A DNA stretch of 64,000 nucleotides. It comes from Pseudoclavibacter sp. RFBB5 (GTDB lineage: Bacteria; Actinomycetota; Actinomycetes; Actinomycetales; Microbacteriaceae). A program made the translations under genes and the position numbers. The notes beneath the pieces are model-generated. The model was not told the DNA's origin and made no database searches. It saw only the letters and a list, made by a program, of their open reading frames with translations. The stretch is taken from NCBI RefSeq assembly GCF_002931555.1, contig NZ_PSTZ01000011.1:1-64000 (forward strand), read 5' to 3'. The first letter of the stretch is position 1, and the number at the start of each line of letters is the position of its first letter. This document shows positions 41,012 to 49,338 of the stretch, piece by piece.

Positions 41012-42220
41012 CTACACCAGGACGCCGCCCTGCATGACCCAGTCGAGGCGCGACTCGGCGAGCACGCTCACGTCGTCGAGCGGGTCGGCGGATGCGGCGA
41101 TCAGGTCGGCGTGCGCGCCGGGTGCGACCACGCCGAGTTCCCCTTCGCGCTGCAGCAGGCGAGCCGCGGTCGTCGTGGCGCTGCGGACGATGTCGAGCAC
41201 CGGCATGAACTCGGCGCGCACCTCGAACTCGCGGGCCTGGTGGCGCTGCATGCCGCCGAGCAGGTCGCTGCCGTAGCAGAGGTTCACGCCGCCCTTGTGG
41301 GCTTTCTCGAGTGCGACCTTGCCGCCCTCGAGCACGTCGGAGACCTTCTCCCAGTTGTCCTGCGGCAGCCCGTGCTCGCGTCCCTCTTCCATGAGCGCCC
41401 AGTAGGTGACGAGGTTCATGGTGAGGAACGCGTCGTGCTCGAGGAACAGCTCGATCGACTCGTCGTCGAGGAGGTTGCCGTGCTCGATGCCGCGCACGCC
41501 CGCCCGCAGGGCGCGATTGATGGCCCGGGCCGTGTACGCGTGCGCCGTGACGTAGCGGTTCGCGGCGGTCGCCTCCTCGACGACGGCCTCGATCTCTTCG
41601 ACGGAGAACTGCGTGGAGTCGACGCGGTCGGTGGGCGAGGCGACCCCGCCTCCCGCCATGATCTTGATGTGGTGGGCGCCTCGGCGGATCTCGTCGCGGG
41701 CCGCGTGGCGGACGGCGGAGATGCCGTCGACGACCCGGCCGATGTGCGAGCAGGTGTACTCGCCGTCGTGGCTGTCGCGGCCACGCGAGCGGGGGTCGCC
41801 GTGCCCGCCGGTCTGGGAGAGCGCCTTGCCGCCGAAGAAGAGGCGCGGACCGCGCACGAGTCCGTCGACCTGCGCGTCGTGCAGGCCGAAGTCGGCGCCG
41901 GCGACGTCGCGCACGGTCGTGAAGCCCCGGCTGAGCATGTCGCCCATGAGCTTCGCGGCCTGCAGCGCCACGTAGTTCGGCGACTCCTCGCCGATGGAGG
42001 CCAGGTCGGCCGTGTGCGCCGTGACGTGCACGTGGCAGTCGATGAGGCCGGGCAGGAGGTAGCGACCGGATGCATCCAGTTCCTCGACCCCGTCGGCCGC
42101 GGCGACCTCGCCGCCGATCTGCTCGAAGCGCCCGCCACGGATCGAGAGATCGCCAGTGCGGTACTCCCCCGCGTCGACGTCGAGCCAGGTGGCGTTGCGG
42201 ATGTTGAGGTCTGCGGTCAT
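41012..42220 (-). CDS. Metal-dependent amidohydrolase (imidazolonepropionase/prolidase-like)
   Basis: The protein has 402 residues from ATG 42220, overlapping the GAF gene stop (ATGA). It is an amidohydrolase TIM barrel: HVHV (His63, His65), IKIMAGGG with probable carboxylated Lys186, TAHAYT (His227), GIEHGN (His247) and GSDLLGG (Asp319). The group includes Xaa-Pro dipeptidase-like and imidazolone hydrolases, so a cyclic amide, hydantoin or lactam substrate is plausible. It is the third gene of the MFS/GAF/amidohydrolase operon and thus acts on whatever the transporter imports. Confidence 0.88.
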   Translation of the reverse strand: MTADLNIRNATWLDVDAGEYRTGDLSIRGGRFEQIGGEVAAADGVEELDASGRYLLPGLIDCHVHVTAHTADLASIGEESPNYVALQAAKLMGDMLSRGFTTVRDVAGADFGLHDAQVDGLVRGPRLFFGGKALSQTGGHGDPRSRGRDSHDGEYTCSHIGRVVDGISAVRHAARDEIRRGAHHIKIMAGGGVASPTDRVDSTQFSVEEIEAVVEEATAANRYVTAHAYTARAINRALRAGVRGIEHGNLLDDESIELFLEHDAFLTMNLVTYWALMEEGREHGLPQDNWEKVSDVLEGGKVALEKAHKGGVNLCYGSDLLGGMQRHQAREFEVRAEFMPVLDIVRSATTTAARLLQREGELGVVAPGAHADLIAASADPLDDVSVLAESRLDWVMQGGVLV

Positions 42221-42735
42221 GCGGATGCTCCCTGCTGCTTGGCGCTCTCCACGCCGGTGTCGATGATCTGAACGGCGCGCTCCTGCGCCGTCGGGGTGTA
42301 TGTGCCTTCTGGTGCGCACATGTTGACGGTCGCGAGCGGCGCCCCGTCGGGCCCGGGGATGGGCACGTTGAGGATCGACCCGCAGCCGAGCGCCTTGATG
42401 GTGCTGGCGTCGTCGAAGATGCGGTCGAGGTCTGCCGGGGTTGCGCCGAGGAACGGCTCACCGGAGTCGCGGCAGGCGGCCACCCAGTCGGGCGAGACCT
42501 GCGTCGCGACCTGCTTCGTGCCGCCCACCGGGTACTCGTCGGCGTGCGAGCTGTAGATGCGCTCCATCACCTCACCGCCCTGGGTGAAGCGCAGCACCGT
42601 GAAGAGCACGACCCCGACCTCCTCTTCGATGGTGTGGTGGATGCTCGCCCAGTCGACCGCATCCAGTGCCGTCTCACCGCCCTGCCCGCTCTGGCCCTGC
42701 TGTCCGCTTCGCACTCGTGCGCCGTTGGGGGTCAT
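42217..42735 (-). CDS. GAF domain-containing protein
   Basis: The 172-residue protein is a stand-alone GAF domain: WASIHHTIEEEVGVVLFTVLRFTQGG opens it, followed by RIYSSHADEYPVGGTKQ, WVAACRDSGEPFLGATP and IKALGCGSILNVPIPG plus ATVNMCAPEGTYTP. Such proteins bind small molecules or are minor members of catabolic operons; some are annotated near hydantoin or purine genes. It overlaps both neighbours by 4 bases (ATGA at each end), so the three genes form one translationally coupled unit. The two Cys (CG and NMC positions) may sense redox or metals; that is speculative. Confidence 0.88.
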   Translation of the reverse strand: MTPNGARVRSGQQGQSGQGGETALDAVDWASIHHTIEEEVGVVLFTVLRFTQGGEVMERIYSSHADEYPVGGTKQVATQVSPDWVAACRDSGEPFLGATPADLDRIFDDASTIKALGCGSILNVPIPGPDGAPLATVNMCAPEGTYTPTAQERAVQIIDTGVESAKQQGASA

Positions 42736-44132
42736 GCGTTGGTGCCTTCCTTGTCGTCGGTCTTGGTGATGGCACCCTTGCCGCTGTTGGTGATGTCCTC
42801 GAGCGAGCGCCCGGCCGTGCGCACCGCGAAGAGCAGCGTGCACGCGACGCCGATGACCAGCACGGTCGTCGTCATGCCGAAGACGCCCACGAAGCCCCAC
42901 TGGGCGGCGAAGGTGCCGATGATGATCGGCGCGGTGATCGAGCCGATGCGGCCGAACGAGGAGCTCATGCCGACGCCCGTGGCGCGCAGCCAGGTCGGGA
43001 AGACCTCGGGTGTGTAGGCGTAGACGCCGGCGTAGGTGCCGTTGAGGAAGAACGAGAGCACGATGCCGGCGACGGTGACCATGATCGGGTCGTTGGCCTG
43101 GCTCATCCACAGCGCGGCCCCGGCGGAGCCGATCAGGTAGAGCGCGATCGTGAACTTCCGGTCGAGCTTCTCGTTGAGGTAGGCGGCGCTGAAGTAGCCG
43201 GGGATCTGCGCGAGGTAGATGTAGAGCGAGTACGTGAAGCTCGTGGTGACGTCGATGCCGCGGTCGACGAGCAGCGTCGGGATCCAGGTGAAGAAGCCGT
43301 AGTACGAGAACGTGATGACGAACCAGATGAGCCAGGTGGTCGCCGTGATGCGCCACATCGTGCGGCCCCAGAGGAACTTCACGGCCTTGATGAAGCCGAA
43401 CTTGACGGGCGCTTCCTCTTCGGGCGCGTTCGGGTCGACGGCCGGGAGGTCGTTGCCGGTGGATGCTCGCACCCGGTCCTCGAAGCTCGCCACGACGGCC
43501 TCGGCTTCCGCGTGCCTGCCGACGCTCGCGAGGTAGCGCGGCGACTCGGGGAGCGAGCGCCGCCACCACAGCAGCATGACGATGGGGAGGAAGGTGAGCA
43601 CCTGCGCCCAGCGCCAGCCGTCGTCGGACGCAGGGACGACGAAGCGGCCGATGAGGGCTGCGGCGACGAACCCGAACGAGAAGAACCCGGCGAGGGTGCC
43701 GACAAACCAGCCGCGGCGATGCTTGGGCACGAACTCCGACAGGAAGGGCGCGATGATGGCGCTCTCGGCACCGGCGCCCATGCCGGCGAGGATGCGCATG
43801 AAGAGGAAGACCTCGAAGTTCCACGAGAGTGCCGCGACGAGGGAGGCGACCGCGTAGAGCACCAGCGACCACATCATCACCTTCTTGCGGCCGATCTTGT
43901 CGCCGAGGTAGCCCGCGAGGAGCGCGCCGAAGAGGAATCCGAACGGTGCGGCCGAGCCGACGAGGCCAAGCTGTGCGGCCTCCAAGCCGAACACGTCGCG
44001 GACGCTCGGCATGAGGAAGGCGACGATCGCGCCGTCCATGCCGTCGAAGGTGTAGCCGAGCCCGCCGATGAGCAGGAGCGCGTAGTGGGGTCTGCTGATC
44101 GGCAGGCGATCGAGCCGTGCGGTGAGTGACAA
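42732..44132 (-). CDS. MFS transporter, sugar/aromatic-acid porter type
   Basis: The protein has 466 residues from TTG 44132, which has CCAGGAGACTCCG as ribosome site; the frame extends to TTG 44186 without one. It is a 12-helix MFS protein with YTFDGMDGAIVAFLMPSVRD in helix 1, the GDKIGRKKVM motif after helix 2, MRILAGMGAGAESAIIAPF and the LPESPRYLASVGRHAEAE segment, then ATGVGMSSSFGRIGS near helix 10. These fit the sialate/aromatic-acid:H+ or general sugar-porter clade. It is first in the operon, and an RpiR-type palindrome lies 64 bases upstream of its start. Confidence 0.88.
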   Translation of the reverse strand: MSLTARLDRLPISRPHYALLLIGGLGYTFDGMDGAIVAFLMPSVRDVFGLEAAQLGLVGSAAPFGFLFGALLAGYLGDKIGRKKVMMWSLVLYAVASLVAALSWNFEVFLFMRILAGMGAGAESAIIAPFLSEFVPKHRRGWFVGTLAGFFSFGFVAAALIGRFVVPASDDGWRWAQVLTFLPIVMLLWWRRSLPESPRYLASVGRHAEAEAVVASFEDRVRASTGNDLPAVDPNAPEEEAPVKFGFIKAVKFLWGRTMWRITATTWLIWFVITFSYYGFFTWIPTLLVDRGIDVTTSFTYSLYIYLAQIPGYFSAAYLNEKLDRKFTIALYLIGSAGAALWMSQANDPIMVTVAGIVLSFFLNGTYAGVYAYTPEVFPTWLRATGVGMSSSFGRIGSITAPIIIGTFAAQWGFVGVFGMTTTVLVIGVACTLLFAVRTAGRSLEDITNSGKGAITKTDDKEGTNA

Positions 44133-44195
44133 CGGAGTCTCCTGGGGATCGGGAACGTCGGTGTTCGAGAAAGCTTGATCCAGCAATCACCATCA

Positions 44196-44211
44196 TGCAA
44201 TACAGATTGCA
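44196..44211. promoter_or_regulatory. RpiR-type palindromic operator
   Basis: TGCAAT-ACAG-ATTGCA is a perfect inverted repeat between the divergent MFS and RpiR genes. A further TTGCAG half-site is at 44232-44237. This is a good candidate operator for the adjacent regulator. Confidence 0.7.
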
Positions 44212-44303
44212 GAAATGTAACCCACGCGAAATCTCTTGCAGAAGAACCGCCGCCTCAGCCCCGCCCCACGCATCCCGGGCCGGATCCGTGCTGAAATGAG
44301 GGC

Positions 44304-45200
44304 ATGTCCGCCGCCGAGCCGCCCACCGCAGACGAGACGCGACTCTCTCCCGACGCCTGGCTGCGCGGGATGCTCGCGGCCCGGAATCTCGGCCCCACCA
44401 GCCAGAAGCTCGCGAACTACCTCGTCACGAACATCAACGCGGCCAGCTACGCGCAGGCGTCGGAGATCTCCGCGTCCGCCCAGGTGAGCGCATCCACGAC
44501 CACGCGCCTCGCACAGCAGCTCGGCTTCAAGGGGTGGCCCGACCTGCAGCAGGCGCTCCGCACCCGCTACCTCGCGCAGCTCTCGATGGTCGATATCGCC
44601 GAGATCCACGGTCTCACCGACACCCCGTTCCAGAACGCGCTCCGCAACGACTCCGAGCTGCTCGCCGCGACGATGCGCGACGTCGACGACGTGGCCATCG
44701 CCCGCGTCGCGGCGGCCGTGCAGTCAGCGAAGCGGGTGCACGTGACCGCGATGGGCAGCTTCGCCGCGGTCGGGCAGGCGCTCGTCCACAACCTGCAGAT
44801 CGCCGGCTACCACGTGCACGCGCTCCTCGACCGCGACAGCGCACTCTCGAACAGCGTCGCCCAGATGGGCGACGGTGATCTGCTCATCGTCTGCAGCTAC
44901 TGGCGGCATTACCGCACGATCGTCGCGGCCGCCAACGCCGCGCACCGCCAGGGTGCGACGGTCGTGGCCCTCACCGACTACCTGCCACCGCAGCTCGAAG
45001 GGGCGGTGGATGACCTCATCATGATCCCGGCGGAGGGCACGTCGTTCTTCCCGTCGCTCACCGTGCCGATGGCCGTGCAGCAGGGGCTCGTCGCGACGCT
45101 CGCCCAGCTCGACCCGGAGGCCACCAAGGTGCGGATCGACGCGGCCGAGCGACTGTGGAACGAGCTCGACATCCTCATCGACCCGCGCTCGTCGCAGTAG
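44304..45200 (+). CDS. MurR/RpiR family transcriptional regulator
   Basis: The 298-residue protein has an N-terminal HTH_6 domain (about 18-95: SQKLANYLVTNINAASYAQASEISASAQVSASTTTRLAQQLGF, then GWPDLQQALRTRYL) and a C-terminal SIS domain (about 135-270, with RVHVTAMGSFAAVGQAL and LLIVCSYWRHYRTIVAA). SIS domains bind phosphosugars or related ligands. It is divergent from the MFS/GAF/amidohydrolase operon and is the probable repressor or activator, acting through TGCAAT-type sites. The operon's lack of sugar enzymes is unusual for this family and suggests a non-sugar effector. Confidence 0.9.
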   Translation: MSAAEPPTADETRLSPDAWLRGMLAARNLGPTSQKLANYLVTNINAASYAQASEISASAQVSASTTTRLAQQLGFKGWPDLQQALRTRYLAQLSMVDIAEIHGLTDTPFQNALRNDSELLAATMRDVDDVAIARVAAAVQSAKRVHVTAMGSFAAVGQALVHNLQIAGYHVHALLDRDSALSNSVAQMGDGDLLIVCSYWRHYRTIVAAANAAHRQGATVVALTDYLPPQLEGAVDDLIMIPAEGTSFFPSLTVPMAVQQGLVATLAQLDPEATKVRIDAAERLWNELDILIDPRSSQ

Positions 45201-45223
45201 CCCAGGCCGAGCTTTCTGGCCGC

Positions 45224-45310
45224 TCAGAACATGGGGTGGTCGTGCACGCTCGTTGCGGGCACGGGCTGGAGCACGTCCCAGTGCTCGAACGCTGCGCGGT
45301 TGTCGGTCAT
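45224..45310 (-). pseudogene. Remnant of a SnoaL-like (COG4922-type) gene
   Basis: On the minus strand, 28 codons from 45310 to the stop at 45224 end FEHWDVLQPVPATS...DHPMF, which closely resembles the C-terminus of SnoaL-like aldol-type proteins (EHWDVLQP, then a short tail ending MF). The rest of the gene is missing upstream and no ribosome site precedes it, so it looks like a decayed fragment. The surrounding gap 45201-45532 (332 bases) holds no other feature that I can support. Confidence 0.45.
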
Positions 45311-45532
45311 CGGGAGGTCTCGACCTTCGGCTTGGAGGGAGCGCCGGTGCCGACGCTGGCCTCACCAGCCTGGCCGCGAACGTCCCGAAATGCACATCAC
45401 GGGCGCGGATGCGGTGCATCAGCCAAAGAGTCGGGAGTGGCTCGCCCGCCCGCTCACCCCTTCGGATGAAAGCGATGACCGGATGCGCGCTCGCGACCAT
45501 CCGGGTTCGGAATCACCCCTAGCTTGGTGAGC

Positions 45533-47014
45533 ATGCTCCGACTGCGTGATCACCTCACCGCCGCCACCGCGCTGCGGTGGCTCCTCGAACCCGCGGCTGG
45601 GGCACTCTTCGTCACGATGTGGTGCTTTGCCGAAGTCGGCCGGTGGGGCAGCTACCTGCCCTTCTACGCCGCGCCACTGATCTACGGCGTCGCCATCGGC
45701 ATCTCGCGGCGGTTCCCCCGGGTAGCGATCGGCATCGGGCTCCTCGTCCCGCCCCTGCAGCTGACCTGGGCGATCCCGATGGCGGACTCCACGGGCTGGC
45801 CCGTCCACTTGGGCATGCCCATCGTGGTGTTCTTCGTCGCGCTGAGCACCGTGGGTCTGACCCGCTGGATCGCGCTGGGAGCCGGCGTCGTGCACGGCAT
45901 CGGGATCGCGTTCCTGTTCGTGTATGCGGGCCAGTGGCTCCTCTGGTCTGGGCCGCTCGGCGGTGGCACGATGGGGTACCTCTCCGGTGTCAACAACTAC
46001 ACCCCGAGCGGCGAGCTCGTCTATCAAGAGGGTTGGGACGGACCGACGGAGGGGAACAACGTCGCCCAGGTCATGTCCGACGATCAGGGCAACATGCAGT
46101 TCATGAGCGTCGGTGGGCCCATGTCCGAGCTCATGCTTCAGACGGCCGCGCAGCTGGCGTTCATCTTCGCGCTCGTGGCCGCGGCGGCCTGGGTTCTCGG
46201 CGTCGCCATCCAGTACGCCATCAAGCGCAGCCGCGACCAGGCCATGCGCGCCGCCCTCGCCGGCGAGCTCTCGGCGTCCTCCGCGGAGGTGCTCGTCCTC
46301 CAGGAGCGCTCCCGCATCGCTCGCGAGGTCCACGACGTGCTCGCCCACTCGCTGACCGTGACGATCTCGATGGCCGACGGCTCGCGGCTGCTGCGCGAGT
46401 CGCGCGGGGAGCCCGCCGACGATCTGCAGAAGATCGCCGACAACGCCCGCAGCACCCTGCTCGAGTTGCAGGGGCTGCTGGAAGGCATCGGCGGCGAGGG
46501 GTCCGCGCCGCAGCCGAAGCTGGACGAGCTGGACGCGCTTGTCGAGCAGGCAGCAGAGACCGGGTTGATCGTTGAACTGCGCAACCTCGGAGAACGGAAG
46601 CGCCTGTCGCAGGTGCAGGAGCTGAGCGTGTTCCGCATCGTGCAGGAGAGCCTCACGAACGCGATGAAGCACGCCGGTTCCGAGGCGTCGGCAACCGTCT
46701 CGCTCGACTGGCGCGGGGCGGGGCTCTCGCTGAACATCGTCAGCATGGGAGTGGGCGACGACGACTCCAAGGCCGAACCCGCGGAACGTTCTGGCCTCGG
46801 CGTGGCCGGGATGCGCGAGCGCGCTCGCCTCGCGGGAGGTTGGCTGACCGCCGGGGCAGAGCCTTCCGTGAACCAGACCAGCGGCCATCAGACGTTCGTG
46901 GTGACGGCGTTCATCCCGACGCAGGACATCGTGCCGAAGGTCACTACGACCGAGGACGAGCCAGGTGCCGCGGCGGCCACGGTTGAGACCGCATCCGATG
47001 AGGAGAAGCCGTGA
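45533..47014 (+). CDS. Sensor histidine kinase (NarL/DesK-type)
   Basis: The protein has 493 residues from ATG 45533; GTG 45527 is possible, and a TAGCTT box 8 bases before ATG suggests leaderless translation. Four to five membrane helices (about 15-130) are followed by an extracellular loop (about 140-200, Gly/Asn-rich) and another helix (206-230). The HisKA_3 dimer region carries His267 in RIAREVHDVLAHSL. An HATPase domain follows (about 360-450, with QESLTNAMKHAG and GLGVAGMRERARLAGG). It phosphorylates the adjacent response regulator. The signal is unknown. Confidence 0.93.
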   Translation: MLRLRDHLTAATALRWLLEPAAGALFVTMWCFAEVGRWGSYLPFYAAPLIYGVAIGISRRFPRVAIGIGLLVPPLQLTWAIPMADSTGWPVHLGMPIVVFFVALSTVGLTRWIALGAGVVHGIGIAFLFVYAGQWLLWSGPLGGGTMGYLSGVNNYTPSGELVYQEGWDGPTEGNNVAQVMSDDQGNMQFMSVGGPMSELMLQTAAQLAFIFALVAAAAWVLGVAIQYAIKRSRDQAMRAALAGELSASSAEVLVLQERSRIAREVHDVLAHSLTVTISMADGSRLLRESRGEPADDLQKIADNARSTLLELQGLLEGIGGEGSAPQPKLDELDALVEQAAETGLIVELRNLGERKRLSQVQELSVFRIVQESLTNAMKHAGSEASATVSLDWRGAGLSLNIVSMGVGDDDSKAEPAERSGLGVAGMRERARLAGGWLTAGAEPSVNQTSGHQTFVVTAFIPTQDIVPKVTTTEDEPGAAAATVETASDEEKP

Positions 47015-47748
47015 TGGACGACGCCCCCACTCAGCCCGTCACGGCCGTCGGGGCGCAGTCGCAGCAGCCCCCGCGCATCCGCATCGCCCTCGTCGACGAC
47101 CAGGAGCTGTTCGTCTACGGCATGCGGATGCTCGTGGAGTCGCAGCCGGACCTCGAGCTGATCGGCACCGCGGCGGATGGCGAGGAAGCCGTAGAGCTGG
47201 TCATTGCTGAGCGCCCCGACGTGGTGCTCATGGACATCCGCATGCCGGGCCTCAACGGCATCGCCGCGACGAGGCGCATCTTGGAAGCTGCGCCGTACGC
47301 CGATGAGACCGGGCCGCGCCCGCGCATCGTCATGCTGACGACGTTCCGGCAGGATGAAGCGGTGCTGCAGGCCATGCACAACGGCGCGAGCGCCTACGTG
47401 ACGAAGGATGCGACGCCCGAGATGCTGCTCGACACGATCCGCGCCGTGCACGCTGGCGACGCCCCGACCATGCCGGTCGGGCGTATCGCCCGCGGCGCCG
47501 CCCCGACCGCGGATCCCGCCGAGATCGCCCCACGCCCGGACCTCGCGATCGCTGCCCTCTCACCCCGCGAGCGCGAGATCTTCCTCCTCGCGGCGAAGGG
47601 GCTGCGCAACAGCGAGATCGCGGCAGCCGCGTTCGTGAGCGAGGCGACCGTGAAGACGCACGTGCGCAACGTGCTCGCGAAGCTGGAGCTGTCGAGCCGC
47701 GCGCAGATCGTCGTGTTCGCCTACGAGCACCGCCTCGTCACGGGCTGA
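47014..47748 (+). CDS. NarL/FixJ family response regulator
   Basis: The 244-residue protein overlaps the kinase gene by one base (TGATG), with GAGGAG upstream. It has a receiver domain (about 22-145; Asp74 in VVLMDIRMPG is the phosphorylation site, with DDQ at 29-31 and Thr/Lys at LTTF and TKDATPE) and a C-terminal LuxR-type helix-turn-helix (about 180-240: LSPREREIFLLAAKGLRNSEIAAAAFVSEATVKTHVRNVLAKL, in parts). An Ala/Pro-rich N-terminal extension of about 20 residues precedes it. The target genes are unknown. Confidence 0.94.
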   Translation: MDDAPTQPVTAVGAQSQQPPRIRIALVDDQELFVYGMRMLVESQPDLELIGTAADGEEAVELVIAERPDVVLMDIRMPGLNGIAATRRILEAAPYADETGPRPRIVMLTTFRQDEAVLQAMHNGASAYVTKDATPEMLLDTIRAVHAGDAPTMPVGRIARGAAPTADPAEIAPRPDLAIAALSPREREIFLLAAKGLRNSEIAAAAFVSEATVKTHVRNVLAKLELSSRAQIVVFAYEHRLVTG

Positions 47749-47855
47749 CCGACTTCCTGACGCACGCCCGCGGCGGCCCTCCCGAGCGCAGAGCTTGGGC
47801 TCGGTCGGGCGTCGCGCGAGGCTGAACCGGCGGCGCTGCTTCGACGCACCTCGAC

Positions 47856-47904
47856 TTGACACCGCTGTCCTCACGGACAAAAGTACAACTGGTACAGACC
47901 AGTG
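47856..47904 (+). promoter_or_regulatory. nagA promoter with dre-type operator
   Basis: TTGACA (47856-47861) is a likely -35 element. ACTGGT-ACAG-ACCAGT (47889-47904) is a near-perfect copy of the DasR/NagR dre consensus and lies 28 bases before the nagA ATG. Repression by the GntR protein at 52330-53046 is expected, relieved by an amino-sugar phosphate. Confidence 0.8.
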
Positions 47905-47932
47905 AGTCATCTCGAGAAGCGGAGCCCGCAGA

Positions 47933-49060
47933 ATGATCATCAGCGCCGCGAACGTCATCACTCAGGAACGTCATCTCTCGCCCGGCTGGGTGGAGATCAA
48001 CGGCGACTCCCTGCTCAGCGTTGCCGCGGGGCGGCCCCCGGCCGACCGGGGCGACGTCGTCGACCTCGGGGACGCGACGATCGCGCCCGGCTTCGTGGAC
48101 GCGCACGTGCACGGCGGCGGCGGCGCTTCGTTCGATGGCGGCGATCGGGATTCCGCCGCGAAGGCGGCACGCACGCACCTCGAGCACGGCACGACCTCGC
48201 TCGTCGCGAGCCTCGTCACGGACGCGGTCCCGGCGATGTGCGATTCGATCTCGGGCCTGGCGACGCTCGTCGAGGAGGGGACGCTCGCGGGCATCCACCT
48301 CGAGGGGCCGTGGCTCAGCCCCCTGCACCCGGGCGCCCACGCGCAGCAGCATCTCATCGCGCCGAACGGCGAGGACATCGCCACCCTCCTGAAGGCCGGG
48401 CGCGGTCACGTGCGGATGGTCACGCTCGCGCCTGAGCTGCCAGGTGGCCTCGACGCCATCCGGACGCTCACCGAGGCCGGGGTGGTCGCGGCGATCGGGC
48501 ACACGGATGCGACGTACGACGTCGCCCGTGACGCACTCGACCAGGGCGCTACGGTCGGCACGCACCTGTTCAACGCGATGCGGACGCTGCACCACCGCGA
48601 ACCCGGCCCGGTCGCGGCGCTCCTCGAGCACCCTGACGCGGTGATCGAGCTCATCGCGGATGGCACGCACCTGCATCCCGCGGCCCTCCGCCTCGCCGCG
48701 GTCGCGAAGCCGCACCAGTTCATGCTCGTCACCGATGCCATGTCGGCGGCGTGCATGCACGATGGCGACTACGTGCTCGGCTCGCTCGATGTCGAGGTGC
48801 GGGGCGGCGTCGCCCGCCTTACGGAGGGCGGCGCCATCGCCGGGTCGACGCTCACGATGGCCCAGGCCGTGCAGTACGCCGTCGGCGTCGCCGGCCTGCC
48901 GCTCGTCGACGTCGTGCGCGCCGCGACTGCGACACCCGCCGCGACCCTCGGGCTCGAGAGAGTCGGTGCGCTGGTCGCCGGGAACTCTGCCGACCTCGTC
49001 GTCCTGGATGCGTCGCTTGGCGTGCAGCGCGTCATGCGGCGCGGCGAGTGGGTGCGCTGA
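47933..49060 (+). CDS. nagA: N-acetylglucosamine-6-phosphate deacetylase
   Basis: The 375-residue amidohydrolase has the metal motif HVHGGGG (His58, His60), IHLEGPWLSP (Glu124), IGHTDA (His190), THLFNAM (His211), and the catalytic VTDAMSA with Asp268. It removes acetate from N-acetylglucosamine 6-phosphate, giving glucosamine 6-phosphate for NagB. It is preceded by a dre-type operator and converges with nagB over the repeat array at 49153-49274. The family's usual C-terminus (NSADLVVLD) is intact, and length is normal. Confidence 0.95.
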   Translation: MIISAANVITQERHLSPGWVEINGDSLLSVAAGRPPADRGDVVDLGDATIAPGFVDAHVHGGGGASFDGGDRDSAAKAARTHLEHGTTSLVASLVTDAVPAMCDSISGLATLVEEGTLAGIHLEGPWLSPLHPGAHAQQHLIAPNGEDIATLLKAGRGHVRMVTLAPELPGGLDAIRTLTEAGVVAAIGHTDATYDVARDALDQGATVGTHLFNAMRTLHHREPGPVAALLEHPDAVIELIADGTHLHPAALRLAAVAKPHQFMLVTDAMSAACMHDGDYVLGSLDVEVRGGVARLTEGGAIAGSTLTMAQAVQYAVGVAGLPLVDVVRAATATPAATLGLERVGALVAGNSADLVVLDASLGVQRVMRRGEWVR

Positions 49061-49152
49061 GCGTCACCGCTCGGCCGCGGCCCGCTGAGGCCGCGTCCAC
49101 CCCCGGCGTCGAACCGCCTCAGCCGTTGCACCGTGTTGGCTTTTGCTAACTC

Positions 49153-49274
49153 TGATGGGTTTTTACCCATCACCAGTCACCGAAACCCATCACGCGCATC
49201 CGGAAAACCCATCAGCGTCGCCGGAACCCATCAAACTCGGGCGCGGAAACCACCAGCGACGCGAGAACCCACCA
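49153..49274. repeat. Array of TGATGGG/CCCATCA heptamers between nagA and nagB
   Basis: One TGATGGG (49153-49159) is followed after 6 bases by CCCATCA (49166), then further copies at 49186, 49208 and 49227, with degenerate CCACCA at about 49250 and CCCACCA at 49268. Spacings are about 20 bp (20, 22, 19, then about 20). The first part repeats the architecture of the 28921-29073 element: the same 6-base centre and 20-bp spacing. It lies between convergent genes, so a terminator role is possible. It is too degenerate and short to be a CRISPR array. Confidence 0.75.
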
Positions 49275-49338
49275 CGAACGCCCGTGGCGCGGATCGGCCT
49301 GCGACAGCCGATCTGCGCCACCGGCCAGGTGGGCCCGC

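Noticed and set aside
44133-44186. TTG 44186 as start of the MFS gene
   Set aside because: There is no ribosome site there, while TTG 44132 has AGGAG at good spacing and gives a typical MFS N-terminus.
49153-49274. CRISPR array
   Set aside because: Repeats are 7 bases with variable 19-22 bp steps and a mirrored copy; there are no 25-35 base repeats and no cas genes.
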